Part shown: positions 36,901 to 44,777 of the stretch, piece by piece
How the letters are laid out: each line of letters opens with the position of its first letter
Position numbering within the stretch: position 1 is the stretch's first letter
Assembly: GCA_964632995.1 (NCBI GenBank)
Contig: CAZWDL010000014.1
Location: forward strand, 20,186-84,185
DNA length: 64,000 nt
DNA from: CAZWDL01 sp964632995
Lineage (GTDB): Bacteria; Bacteroidota; Bacteroidia; Chitinophagales; Saprospiraceae
Direction of reading: 5' to 3'
The notes under the pieces: model-generated
Seen by the model: only the letters and a program-made list of their open reading frames with translations
Database searches by the model: none
What the model was told of the DNA's origin: nothing
Program-made: the position numbers and the translations under genes

Positions 36901-38523
36901 CAAACGCTAAGTGTGGACCTGATGCCGGTAGATACCGACGGCGACGGAGCGGTGGATGGAGGGATGAATACCGTTAGGGCCAATGATTTTATCGCCGCCC
37001 CGATTGACGACTGTTCGCCCTTCGATACTCCTGAAAAAGTGAAGTACTTCGTTTTCAAAGATAAGGATCTCGATGACGGGGCAGTCTCTATCACCCTCGA
37101 CTCCCTGACCCCGGAACATACTTCCGCGATCTTTACCTGTGAAGAGGAAGGCACGGAACTGGTTTACGTAGTGGCTTTGGATAGAGCCGGAAATTTCGAC
37201 TATTGCACTGTCATGGCGGTCGTACAGCCCGGCATATCGCCGAGCCCCTGCGGATCATCCGGAGGAAACGGAACGATCTCCGGGATAATCAGTGATGAGA
37301 GCGCCGGCGCAGTTGCCGGGGTCAGCGTGCAGCTGAGTGGCCGGACTTCCATGGTTTACACGACCGAGAACAGCGGAAACTACCAATTCAGCGACTTGGT
37401 CAGCGGTTATGATTACTCGGTAAGTCCGATAAAGGACGATGATCACCTGAACGGGGTATCGACTTTTGATCTCATCCTCATCAGCAAGCATATCCTGGGT
37501 GTTAAGCTACTCGACAGTCCTTACAAAATGATTGCTGCTGATGTGAATAATTCCCAGTCGATCACCACGCTCGACCTGATTCAGCTGCGCAAGCTTATCC
37601 TGAGTGTCAACAAGCAATTTTCGAACAATACAAGTTGGCGCTTCGTCGATGCGGATTATGGTTTCCCGGATCCCCTTGATCCGTGGGCGGAAGTTTTCCC
37701 TGAGATAAAAAATGTCAACAACTTGCCGGGATCGATGAACGCTGATTTTACGGCCGTGAAAATCGGTGATGTAAACGGCTCTGCCGTCAGCAACTCCCTG
37801 CAGCGCGTCGACAAACGCAGCAGCACCCGGACTTTCGAACTGTCGGCCTCTACCGGCGAGGTAATGGATGGCCAGCACCTCATGAAGCGCGGAAATGAGT
37901 ACAGAATTGACTTCACGGCTGCCGATATCGCTGAGGTCGAAGGCTTACAGTTTACGCTGAACTTCGATAGAGGTGCCGTAGAGCTGGTGGATATTCTCTA
38001 CGGCCTTGCCCAGGAAGAAAACTTCGGCGTCTTTGCCTCCGAAGGCATGATCACGACGTCCTGGAATGCCGGCGGCAATTCCGACTTTCGCATTCCGACT
38101 TCCGACTTGCCCTTATTCAGCCTGGTGCTCCGCGCTAAGTCGGATACTCACCTGGAAGAGGTGCTGGATATCAGCTCGCGCCTTACACAGGCAGAGGCTT
38201 ACAGTACAGCGGGAGAGTTGATGGACGTAGCACTGCACTTCGGTCAGGAAGTCTTCACCAGCGCCGAAATCGAACTGTACCAGAACCAGCCGAATCCCTT
38301 CTATGGGCAGACCGTCATCGGTTTCAATTTACCGGAGTCGACCCAGGTAACATTGGCGGTGAGAGATGTAAACGGTCAGGTTGTTCAGGTAATTGCCGGC
38401 CATTATGAAGAAGGCTATAGCGAAGTGTCGCTAAATAATATTGACCTTCCCTCAGGCATTCTCTTTTATACCCTGAAAACGGAACAGCGGAGTCTTACCA
38501 GAAAAATGATTCATTTAGGATAA
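30997..38523 (+). CDS. Giant T9SS cargo with repeats, dockerin and cohesin-like domain
   Basis: A 2508-residue secreted protein, Cys-rich and acidic. A signal peptide (about 1-29) leads to a Cys-rich N-terminal part. Five clear tandem repeats of about 78 residues, plus one degenerate copy, follow (about 465-950). Their form is C.I.GD...C.GE...LTA, GSG.Y.Y.W.TGE and TTTY.VTVTD, as in SprB-like adhesins. A long middle of HYR/Ig-like modules comes next. A CNA-B-like strand set precedes a dockerin with two calcium loops (DDDHLNGVSTFDLILISKHI; DVNNSQSITTLDLIQLRKLI). A cohesin-like domain (about 2275-2415) precedes a type A sorting domain (YQNQPNPF, KMIHLG). The dockerin next to a cohesin-like domain suggests self-association at the cell surface. 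Confidence 0.85.
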   Translation: MSPMIQSKRFLFATLMLAALSFPVSLPGQDQPAGCELDSCEVVLMDVESGTDWTTNCDIVTIPGPAPGEPDMRQICDPTFLIIRDPTCGPSGTESNFTELTEEEYCFEGKLPCNVVGFRSFCMEATLSGDYKISNVGASAGDLIFNLAGCTKIYRQDDIFNPLCALEEGGERIGLTLPAPSEEEPMPSIKGKFDPLSVRCSLEGAEAAALFADVCEDPANFCFDAFSDGFIEVTLSTGNLIAETILRGSSRVCASYATFDFEVLSELVEPNCSTCNDIASPNGVVPVSFVLPDDGNEAVLSDYEDPANYQIVIDDLNDGDNQWDQTIVPDSNGTFEFTGLADGDYAVAIIYVPLAGDSLPGDPEACGFCVSNATVGLIAEPQVDAVITDDCVPGNSGNGPPVAGNGAIDLTVSGGDNIGFLWDNGATTPGIENLEAGQYCVTITYGPPASGQDPSGRCSVCLCFEVKTFNLTCEITGDPVVCGEASTTLTAVPDGGSGNYSYSWNTGQTTESITVSPDTSTRYEVTVTDEAFNGDCFSVCAKEVQVFNPACTIVGDLEVWLGAPATLTAQVPNENGNFEYLWSTDARTPSITVYPTETTTYSVIVTELDDEGNPGCSFECSETVWVTEPSCVIEGDELVCKGESTVLTAIAPSKDRNYQFKWSTGSDQPSITVFPAEVLTTYTVTITDVSEDGTPLYSFVCEHQIEVIDPTCIITGDDSLCPWKSTLLTAQVSGGTGNYSYQWSSGEKGESINVMPMTTTTYEVTVTDIGAGCTFTCDITVEVSDLSCVISGDGRICEGEPAVLTVEAEGGSGTYRYHWNTGETSPSITVSPQVDKRYRVTVTDLDDAGDPVCYSVCTYELAVSNPACSIVHQLDAACEEKGAFSFIIQGGFPPYTYEVITPDATIASGTVAQNGELVSVENLMPGEYTVQIEDGEGCTTTCRTDIATIPDLGELTGCLACNDKVNITLNQDCAVPVTLDMLTEGDIGACGEEESLRRILEVIVYDGKYPTIGGAPRPDNILDQCGVFTYEIKLKKGYEDCFSWTKCWGQVNAEDKSATVAIKPEKVRGIYKYEEHYGETRFTPYDCTSEDFELCFEDSLEDLYVDCGAFEFNYLICEDLDSIYQNPRSYNDPGYPYFVGYPLVQDDCCGTMELIKVEDDLEQAPCEDRYGQITTTIRRTFIFQNSEGFKTTAVQEIYFYRPKIFLPDCKLHVDICAFESAGGKDELLGPENLSNLIREEEDPLPYYFNGICEKNYLTGHSCDLTLSYEDQEFSADCGKKIIRIWTVLDWCWEKSEGRSRYALTEGSDCYGTLFPPASEEYTHAAKQIVTFEQHIIMETTGEMSIEGPDLQVSTGPFQCTAVIAPPPPQVDDCIAVDFEFELWGYVTDPKTGTKIYERIGYSNDGVLADVSPGVYDLFYQLSDECGRTYSGVQKNGEGEWVYDREGACVLTVSDDTGPVAVCNDELNISIGGPGTTNGGLARLQAAEADEGSWDNCGPVERQVRRAIDRGCLANYAEMVHHLSWPSDYLARFEKGIIVYLAVKDVPGLDIRRNDPLIAQEPGGHFYSWWADAAFFTCCDVSTDATDKVAVELRTTDTAGNINICWLNTLVEDKLPPGCEVQNKTTLCTGLDFDPMDAVQVAGRFGAPEEIVEIRDNCGASISEEVIWTPGNCGTGLIERAFTVTDASGRSALCTQEIEVLEVNDYEIVFPGDEASAACGVEPERDISTQSFACDLLAVNKDTTRYEALGGECFQLLITYRVINWCEYDGESTEAIEVPRDWDSDEDFTEDQLVRVFPGGDLLPDEPGEQVVTWTQPDGDIHWLDAGEYTALTPGFWQYSQLLRVYDNAAPEVEVATESLSFCAYGSPDENCDGNIDIAFNLQEECTPDDTEVRSLKLDVFNEGNPRELAAELGYTLTQNDDGDYRITGKLPVGDHTFVLNVTDGCGNLSGKRIPFEVVDCKSPAPICIQTLSVDLMPVDTDGDGAVDGGMNTVRANDFIAAPIDDCSPFDTPEKVKYFVFKDKDLDDGAVSITLDSLTPEHTSAIFTCEEEGTELVYVVALDRAGNFDYCTVMAVVQPGISPSPCGSSGGNGTISGIISDESAGAVAGVSVQLSGRTSMVYTTENSGNYQFSDLVSGYDYSVSPIKDDDHLNGVSTFDLILISKHILGVKLLDSPYKMIAADVNNSQSITTLDLIQLRKLILSVNKQFSNNTSWRFVDADYGFPDPLDPWAEVFPEIKNVNNLPGSMNADFTAVKIGDVNGSAVSNSLQRVDKRSSTRTFELSASTGEVMDGQHLMKRGNEYRIDFTAADIAEVEGLQFTLNFDRGAVELVDILYGLAQEENFGVFASEGMITTSWNAGGNSDFRIPTSDLPLFSLVLRAKSDTHLEEVLDISSRLTQAEAYSTAGELMDVALHFGQEVFTSAEIELYQNQPNPFYGQTVIGFNLPESTQVTLAVRDVNGQVVQVIAGHYEEGYSEVSLNNIDLPSGILFYTLKTEQRSLTRKMIHLG

Positions 38524-38560
38524 GTATTCCGGTAACCTTTTTTCGAATCTAACCACTTTC

Positions 38561-38592
38561 AGAGGCAGTCCTGTTAAGGGGCTGCCTCTTTT
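38561..38592 (+). terminator. Rho-independent terminator after the type A cargo
   Basis: Stem AGAGGCAG / CTGCCTCT around a 14-base loop, followed by a T run, 38 bases after the stop codon. It separates the two giant cargo genes, so the second has its own promoter. Confidence 0.8.
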
Positions 38593-38696
38593 CACTTCAA
38601 AACGAAAGTGAAGAAGTGCAATAAAACAGTTGCTAAAAAACCTGATATTGAAAAAAAATTAATAACTTTTGGCGCCCAATCAGATTAAGTACGAAA

Positions 38697-41600
38697 ATGG
38701 AAAAAGATATTTTCTACCCCCTGCTCTTACACGCCTTGCTTATCTTCCAACTGCCTCTATCGGCTCAGACGGATACCATCCAGTACGGAACGAACCTCGC
38801 CTCCGTTCTGGTAACGGGGCAGACGGAGGAATATATATTTGAAGGCAGCTGGGGGGATGAGGTGTCCATTAGGGCGGCCGGCGCCGGCTCCTCCTTTGTC
38901 AGCCGGCTGGAACTGATTGGACCGAACGGGGAAGAGCTTGTGGAGCGCAGCGGTCAGGCTCCTGGCGAATTAAGCCTGCAGGCGAGCTTGGAAAAGTTCG
39001 GCTTTTATCGGAGCCGAATAAGCATTTCCGGAGGAAGCGGCGAGGTTCCGTTTGGTCTCTCTCTTCAAAAAATCAATAACCCACTGTATCCTCCTACGCT
39101 TACCAACGGCGTTCAGCGCAGGGCCACTATCGAACAGACAGGGGAAAGACATTCCTATACTTTTTGTGGATTCCCGGGAGATCAGGCAAGCATCGAACTA
39201 CGCAGCGTATCGGCCACATTGGAACCTGAAGTGGAAATATACAGTCCGGGGGGGACGCTGATAGTTCGCGAACAAGGAAAACAGCTTCGGGTCGATGTCT
39301 CTCCGGGAGAAGAAGGGCTCTATACGATTTTGGTGGCGGACGCGGGAGGCCGGGGCGGCGGTGATTACGAAATCAACCTGACGAGCACCGGTAGCTGCGT
39401 AGTGAAAGAGCTGATACAGGAATTGTGCAAGGGTCAAAGTTTCGTTTTTAACGGCCAGCTGTTTGATGAAAACAAGCCTTCGGGAATTACCCGCCTCCAG
39501 GATACTTTGTATAAAGTCCAGTTGGAATTTCATCCGCAAATCGTACTCAACCGAAATCCAACGCTCTGCCAGGATGGCTTCATCCTGATTAATGGCACCC
39601 GTTATGATAAAGAGAATACCAGCGGACAGGAAATTTTACAGAACCCATCCCCTTTTGGTTGCGACACTGTCCTTCAGGTGGATATCATTTTCAGTGATAC
39701 GGTTGTCGACCTTCTGGACCAAACCCTCTGTGAAGGGGATTTTGTAACGGTTAACGGTACCAGATACGATCAATCCAGACGGGCCGGCACGGAAATTATC
39801 CCGGGAGGCGCTGTCGGCGGCTGTGATTCAGTTATTCAGGTACAACTGGCATTTAACCCGGCGGTTTCTGAGCGGTATACCCCGGTTTTGTGCTCTGGGG
39901 AGTCCGTCGCCATTAACGGATCGGTATATGACGCCTCGAATCCATCGGGTACGGAGTTGCTGGAGGGGGCGGCTGCTAACGGTTGTGATTCCATTGTAGA
40001 AGTACAGCTGGATTTTTATCCGGCGACCCGTTCATTGCTGGCGCAAAAACTTTGTCCTGGCGAATCCATAGTTGTCAACGGGACAATCTATGATGCCTTG
40101 AACCCAAAGGGCACGGAGTTACTGGAAGGGGCCTCAGTCAACGGCTGCGATTCGCTGGTAGAAGTACGGCTGGACTTTCATGCGCCGGCTACGGGAGTGT
40201 ACGCCCCTACGCTGTGTGAAGGGGCGTCGGTGACGGTCAACGGAACGGTGTACGATGCCTCGAACCCGGAGGGCACGGAGTTGCTTCAGGGCGCCTCGGT
40301 CAACGGCTGCGATTCGCTGGTGGAGGTACGGCTGGACTTTTATGCGGCGGCTAGGGGCGTGTACACTCCGACACTATGCGAAGGAGGTTCGGTGACGGTC
40401 AACGGAACGGTGTACGATGCCTCGAACCCGGAGGGCACGGAGTNNNNNNNNNNNNNNNNNNNNNNNNNNNNNNNNNNNNNNNNNNNNNNNNNNNNNNNNN
40501 NNNNNNNNNNNNNNNNNNNNNNNNNNNNNNNNNNNNNNNNNNNGGTCAACGGCTGCGATTCGCTGGTGGAGGTACGGCTGGACTTTTATGCGGCGGCTGT
40601 GGGAGTGTACGCCCCTACGCTGTGTGAAGGGGCGTCGGTAACGGTCAACGGGACGGTTTATGATGCCTCAAATCCGTCGGGCACGGAGTTGCTGGAGGGC
40701 GCCTCGGTCAACGGCTGCGATTCTACGGTGCAGATCGAATTGGCTTTTCAAGACCCTGTTGCCGCAGCGATAAACAGAACGCTCTGTCCCAATGAATCCC
40801 TTACCGTAAATGGGACAGTTTACGATATAGAAAACCCTTCGGGCACGGAGACTATTGAAGGCGCCGCGGCCAACGGCTGCGATTCGGTCGTAGCAATCCA
40901 ACTCGACTTTTTTCCGGCAGATCACAAAATTTACAGAACACTTTGCCCGGATGAGTTTATTACCGTCAACGGAACCATCTATGATCAGCTGAATCCTATG
41001 GGCACGGAGGTGATCGAGCAGGGAGGCGCCGGGGGCTGTGATTCTATCGTAGAGGTACAACTGAAATTTTACCCGGAGGCCTCGTCTGTTTTTGAGCAGA
41101 CCCTCTGTGCGGGGGAATCTATAACGGTTAACGGTACGGTGTATGATGAGAACAATGCAGTCGGAAAGGAATTTCTTTTCGGGGAAGCGGCCAACGGCTG
41201 CGATTCGATTATAGAGGTCCGGCTGGAGTTCTATCCGCCGGCCACCTCGCGCCTTGAGCAGGTGCTTTGCCAGGGAGAGTCTTTTTCTTATAACGGGGTC
41301 GTGTACGATGCATCCAACCCTTCCGGGATAGAGGTGCTGCCGGGCGCTTCGGCCAACGGCTGCGATTCTATCGTGCAGGTTCAACTCAGCTTTTGGGAGG
41401 AAGCCTCTTCTTTTTTTAATCAGATGATTTGTCCGGGCGAATCGGTAACGGTCAACGGAACGGTGTATGATGAATCTAAGCTCACGGGCGAGGAACTCAT
41501 CGAAGGAGGAGCGGCCAACGGCTGTGATTCCATCATTCTGGTTAACTTAACGATCGATCCAAACTGCCCGGAAATCGGTGATTTCTACATTCCTTCCGGC

Positions 41601-41855
41601 ATCACCCCGAACGGGGACGGCAGAAACGACCGGTTTCGGATACCGGCATTATTTCAAAACCCGCCTGCTTTTAATAATAATGAATTGATTATCCGCAACG
41701 ACTGGGGGCAGGATGTATATCAGGCGAGTCCCTATGGGAATGATTGGCGGGGAGTGAATCAGAACGGCCAGCCCTTGCCCGCCGGCACGTATTTTTACAG
41801 CTTTCGTTTTGGAAAGGGAGCGGTGAGGCAGGGGGAAGTGACTATTATCAGGTAA
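38697..41855 (+). CDS. Repeat-rich T9SS cargo with type B (gliding-motility) sorting domain
   Basis: A secreted surface protein of at least 1052 residues; the length is unknown because of the N gap. After a signal peptide (1-24, ending LSAQ) come two beta-sandwich domains resembling bacterial pre-peptidase domains (about 25-235). A tandem array follows of at least thirteen 54-residue units built on LCEG.SVTVNGTVYDASNP.GTELL.GA.VNGCDS.VEV.LDF, each with two Cys. The last 95 residues are the type B domain (FYIPSGITPNGDGRNDRF, then AGTYFYSFRFGKG). Type B cargo needs a PorP/SprF-like partner, and one lies convergently 20 bases downstream. Likely an adhesin or cell-surface filament. Confidence 0.88.
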   Translation: MEKDIFYPLLLHALLIFQLPLSAQTDTIQYGTNLASVLVTGQTEEYIFEGSWGDEVSIRAAGAGSSFVSRLELIGPNGEELVERSGQAPGELSLQASLEKFGFYRSRISISGGSGEVPFGLSLQKINNPLYPPTLTNGVQRRATIEQTGERHSYTFCGFPGDQASIELRSVSATLEPEVEIYSPGGTLIVREQGKQLRVDVSPGEEGLYTILVADAGGRGGGDYEINLTSTGSCVVKELIQELCKGQSFVFNGQLFDENKPSGITRLQDTLYKVQLEFHPQIVLNRNPTLCQDGFILINGTRYDKENTSGQEILQNPSPFGCDTVLQVDIIFSDTVVDLLDQTLCEGDFVTVNGTRYDQSRRAGTEIIPGGAVGGCDSVIQVQLAFNPAVSERYTPVLCSGESVAINGSVYDASNPSGTELLEGAAANGCDSIVEVQLDFYPATRSLLAQKLCPGESIVVNGTIYDALNPKGTELLEGASVNGCDSLVEVRLDFHAPATGVYAPTLCEGASVTVNGTVYDASNPEGTELLQGASVNGCDSLVEVRLDFYAAARGVYTPTLCEGGSVTVNGTVYDASNPEGTEXXXXXXXXXXXXXXXXXXXXXXXXXXXXXXXXXXVNGCDSLVEVRLDFYAAAVGVYAPTLCEGASVTVNGTVYDASNPSGTELLEGASVNGCDSTVQIELAFQDPVAAAINRTLCPNESLTVNGTVYDIENPSGTETIEGAAANGCDSVVAIQLDFFPADHKIYRTLCPDEFITVNGTIYDQLNPMGTEVIEQGGAGGCDSIVEVQLKFYPEASSVFEQTLCAGESITVNGTVYDENNAVGKEFLFGEAANGCDSIIEVRLEFYPPATSRLEQVLCQGESFSYNGVVYDASNPSGIEVLPGASANGCDSIVQVQLSFWEEASSFFNQMICPGESVTVNGTVYDESKLTGEELIEGGAANGCDSIILVNLTIDPNCPEIGDFYIPSGITPNGDGRNDRFRIPALFQNPPAFNNNELIIRNDWGQDVYQASPYGNDWRGVNQNGQPLPAGTYFYSFRFGKGAVRQGEVTIIR
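39561..41560 (+). repeat. Coding tandem repeats, 162-base period
   Basis: Units of 54 codons start at 39561, 39723 and so on. The first and last copies are diverged; the four units around the gap (about 40030-40740) are almost identical in DNA, e.g. GTCAACGGAACGGTGTACGA recurs, which points to recent duplication or gene conversion there. Confidence 0.9.
40444..40543. other. Assembly gap (100 N) inside the repeat array
   Basis: The gap lies within a repeat unit. A simple join needs only 16 missing bases, or 16 plus a multiple of 162; 100 fits neither. The N run is therefore a placeholder and the number of repeat units is not known. Because 100 and 16 leave the same remainder on division by three, the frame stays open by coincidence. 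Confidence 0.9.
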
Positions 41856-41875
41856 AGGAACCGTAATGACTATAA

Positions 41876-42871
41876 TCACCATCTTGGGAGCACGGATATA
41901 TTTATTTCAAAGGCCCGGTCTGTCTGGTTGTGAAAGGGGATCAATGAATAATCAAAGCCGGTGCTCAGCTTGACCAGTGTCTGTTCACCGGGTCTTCCCA
42001 GATCCAGAAGGTGCAGCAGATAAACGCCCAATTCTGCGTGCAAACGCCCACTGAGCGCGCCACCGCCGCCCACCCAGAATTTTTGTTCTTTTTGATAGCG
42101 GACATTGACATCCATATCCAGGGGAACCCCCTCGACGTAGCGGATCCAGCTAGAAAATTCTATGAAGCTCTGCGCGTCCAGGAACTTATACAACCCTGCC
42201 AGGGCGTAAAAGTGAGGCTGTCGGGTGTAGGGGAATTCGCGCTTGTCGGAAGTGAAGGTGAGGTCGAGCCCAATGAGCTGAGTGGCGGAAATACCGGCAT
42301 AGACCAGCGCGGTTTTGTTATCGGGGCCTTCGATATTTTTATAAAAATAAAAACCAAGACCTACATCAGGGCGCCACTGGCTCTGATCGGTTTGCCCGAG
42401 AATGTCATCCGGGTCGAGTAAGTCAATTTCAGAGGCTTTGATTCTGAATTGCACCAGTCCGGCATTGATGCCTGCTGAGAAACCGCCGAAATTGGGATGT
42501 TCCAGCCCAAACAGGCTGGCGATGCGTCCGTAGACTCCTGTAAAACTGGTAGGACCAACCTGATTATTGAGGAGGTAGGCGCCTACAATCGGTGCAAAAG
42601 CATTCTCCCCCACACCTATGTATTCTGCACGAGCGCTTTGCGTACTGCTCTTTCCGGCACTGCCGACCCACTGACTTCGATGGGTTATCCCGGCGGAGAG
42701 CCGGTAGGTTTCCCGGTACAGCAAAAAATCGCTGCTCACGGCGGCCGGGTTGAGGAGTCCCTGGTTTTCCCGATATAGCGAAAATAAAGGCAACTGCTGG
42801 GCTGTTGCCCGGCTGCTCAGCAGGCACAGAAAAAGAAGGGACAGCAAAAAAAGGATTGGCAAACGAGCCAT
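41876..42871 (-). CDS. PorP/SprF family T9SS outer-membrane protein
   Basis: A 331-residue outer-membrane protein of the PorP/SprF family. It has a signal peptide (about 1-24, ending ATAQ) and then the typical start QLPLFSLYRENQGLLNPAA. The rest alternates strands of a beta-barrel with VGAYLLNNQVGPTSFTGVYG and the C-terminal HNQTDRAFEINISVLPRW. Family members hold or export type B cargo at the surface. The convergent 54-residue-repeat protein, 20 bases away, is the obvious client. It is the last gene of a four-gene minus-strand operon. Whether it fixes the cargo or guides it through the Sov pore is not known for this pair. Confidence 0.9.
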   Translation of the reverse strand: MARLPILFLLSLLFLCLLSSRATAQQLPLFSLYRENQGLLNPAAVSSDFLLYRETYRLSAGITHRSQWVGSAGKSSTQSARAEYIGVGENAFAPIVGAYLLNNQVGPTSFTGVYGRIASLFGLEHPNFGGFSAGINAGLVQFRIKASEIDLLDPDDILGQTDQSQWRPDVGLGFYFYKNIEGPDNKTALVYAGISATQLIGLDLTFTSDKREFPYTRQPHFYALAGLYKFLDAQSFIEFSSWIRYVEGVPLDMDVNVRYQKEQKFWVGGGGALSGRLHAELGVYLLHLLDLGRPGEQTLVKLSTGFDYSLIPFHNQTDRAFEINISVLPRW

Positions 42872-42875
42872 AGTT

Positions 42876-44777
42876 TCATTTTATTACGATACTCACCAGC
42901 CAGAAATCTGATTTATTAGCTCTTTTGGAGGAAACAGAGGAATGAGACAACCCGGCGGCGATGATGCTGTTGGCTTCGATCTGTGTAATCCCGTAGGCGC
43001 GTTCGGCAAAAGGGCTTCCCCAGAAGAGGGGTTCTTCCCAGAGCGCTTCTCCGGCAGGGTTCAACAGATGAGCCCACATCTTCTCCCGGCGGGCGCCGTC
43101 AGCGTAGGAACTGCTGTAACCGGCCAGCACATAGCAGCCATCGGGTGTTTCCAGAATGGAGCACCCCACATCGATGCCTAAGCCACCGAAGATCTTTGGC
43201 TCTTCCCATAGAAGTTCTCCTTCCGGGTTCAAACGGACGACGAAGATGTCGTCCCGGGTGCGTTTGGTGTAAGCCGTTCCAATGATCACTAGCTGCCCTT
43301 CCCGGTCCATAATGATATCGAGCCCCCTGGCATCGGGTCTTTCATAAACTTGGTGTAACCGGTCCCTCGCTTCATCGAAATGTAAAACCAAGAGCTTGTT
43401 CTGTTTTCCCCTTGTTTCATAGCCGGTGAGGTAGATATCTCCGAGAGGCGATATAACGAGGGCCGTGCTGGTAGCGTGCCCGCCTCCGGCGTATACCGTT
43501 TCTTTCAGCACCCGCCCTTCAAGGTCGGTCTGGAGCAACCAGATTTTGCCGTCTTTTTCCCCGCTGAACAGGAGCTTGCCTTGTGCACCCTTTGCGAGGT
43601 CGGAGAAAGCCTCGGAAGACCTGGCGGTGCCGAAAAACTTTTCTGCTATTTTTTGGGTGCCGTCCGTCAACAGGTACCAGGCATCCCGGGAGCCGGAGCC
43701 GCTGGATTCGGTATAGCCGGCCAGGGCGTATTGTCCGGGCGCCAGCTGGATGACCTTCCGGGCGCCGTCGTGCTGAGCGCCGCCTACCACGAGGCGGTTA
43801 CTAAGGTATTTCCGGCAGGGATCGAAAATAGCCATATAGAGATCTTTTCCTTTTCCGGGCACCTCCGTTTCCCCTGCGAAGATTAGCTCCCCTTTTTCAT
43901 TTTTGGTGATATCAAAAGCCACATCTCTGCCGGTGTTGCCCAGCAGTTCCTGCCATAGTACCTCCTTCTGGTTTGTCCTTTGACCGGTCCTCATTGGGCA
44001 GCCTCCGGCACACCATGGGCCCATCTGTTCCGGGCATTCATCCGTGCTGTCGACGATGCCGTCCCGGTCGAGATCGGGATCCGGAGGGGGCGGACAGCCT
44101 CCCCACTCCCGGGAGCCGGCTTCCTTCGGGCAATTATCTTCCGGATCGCTGATCCCGTCGCAATCCGCATCCTGATGATCGACAATGAACTGATAATCGG
44201 GTCTGAAAAAATTGACCTGCAGGATATAAGCTCTCCACTGCCCTTTTAATTTTTCTGCCCGGATCGTCACAACCCGTTTGTGCCGGGGAAGGACCTGGTC
44301 AGGCTCGTCTTTGAGGAACCCTCTGTATTCGCTGTTGTAAAGTATCTGAATAAAAACGTAATCCTTTTCCCGGATGGGACCGAAGTGCAGATTGAAAAAA
44401 AAGACGCTCTCCGTATCAGATTTCGAATAGAGCAAATCTACTTCATGCAGGTATTGTTCGACCGTTTTGTCGTTCAGGCCCGTATTTTGCACCACGCTTC
44501 CGGTTGGATTCAGGTCGTTCTCCACAATGACCTTGTCGTTGTAGAAAACCCGGCCCGGGTTGCTCGCTTTAAAACTGTTTTTAATGAGTTCATCGCGCTC
44601 AGAAGGATAGAAGAGCGGATCGGCAACCTGATTGAGCAATAGTGCAAATCGCTCAAGGGTTTCGGTTGCCTGTTTGCGGATTTCGGCACAGTCGCGGGGT
44701 TCGATGGCTTGTGCATGTAGGGAGGTGAGGGTAACAAAAAGGAGGAATCCAAACCACAGGCCTATCTTCAGCTTCAT
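42876..44777 (-). CDS. Secreted thrombospondin-3-repeat / beta-propeller protein
   Basis: A 633-residue protein with a signal peptide (about 1-24). Residues 25-205 form an unassigned N-terminal domain. Residues about 205-265 hold two thrombospondin type 3 calcium repeats (DADCDGISDPEDNCP, DLDRDGIVDSTDECPEQMG). Residues about 270-633 form repeated blades such as DVAFDITKNEKGELIFAGET and GIDVGCSILETPDGCYVLAG, the mark of a delta-60/WD-like propeller. No sorting domain is visible, so it probably stays in the periplasm or on the outer membrane. It is 4 bases from the PorP gene and overlaps the upstream gene by 4 bases, so it belongs to that operon and probably acts with the T9SS cargo. Confidence 0.78.
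   Translation of the reverse strand: MKLKIGLWFGFLLFVTLTSLHAQAIEPRDCAEIRKQATETLERFALLLNQVADPLFYPSERDELIKNSFKASNPGRVFYNDKVIVENDLNPTGSVVQNTGLNDKTVEQYLHEVDLLYSKSDTESVFFFNLHFGPIREKDYVFIQILYNSEYRGFLKDEPDQVLPRHKRVVTIRAEKLKGQWRAYILQVNFFRPDYQFIVDHQDADCDGISDPEDNCPKEAGSREWGGCPPPPDPDLDRDGIVDSTDECPEQMGPWCAGGCPMRTGQRTNQKEVLWQELLGNTGRDVAFDITKNEKGELIFAGETEVPGKGKDLYMAIFDPCRKYLSNRLVVGGAQHDGARKVIQLAPGQYALAGYTESSGSGSRDAWYLLTDGTQKIAEKFFGTARSSEAFSDLAKGAQGKLLFSGEKDGKIWLLQTDLEGRVLKETVYAGGGHATSTALVISPLGDIYLTGYETRGKQNKLLVLHFDEARDRLHQVYERPDARGLDIIMDREGQLVIIGTAYTKRTRDDIFVVRLNPEGELLWEEPKIFGGLGIDVGCSILETPDGCYVLAGYSSSYADGARREKMWAHLLNPAGEALWEEPLFWGSPFAERAYGITQIEANSIIAAGLSHSSVSSKRANKSDFWLVSIVIK

Noticed and set aside
39561..41560. 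Regular 162-base repeats considered as a CRISPR array
   Set aside because: The period is far too long, the units are coding throughout with a Cys-containing 54-residue pattern, and there are no unique spacers.
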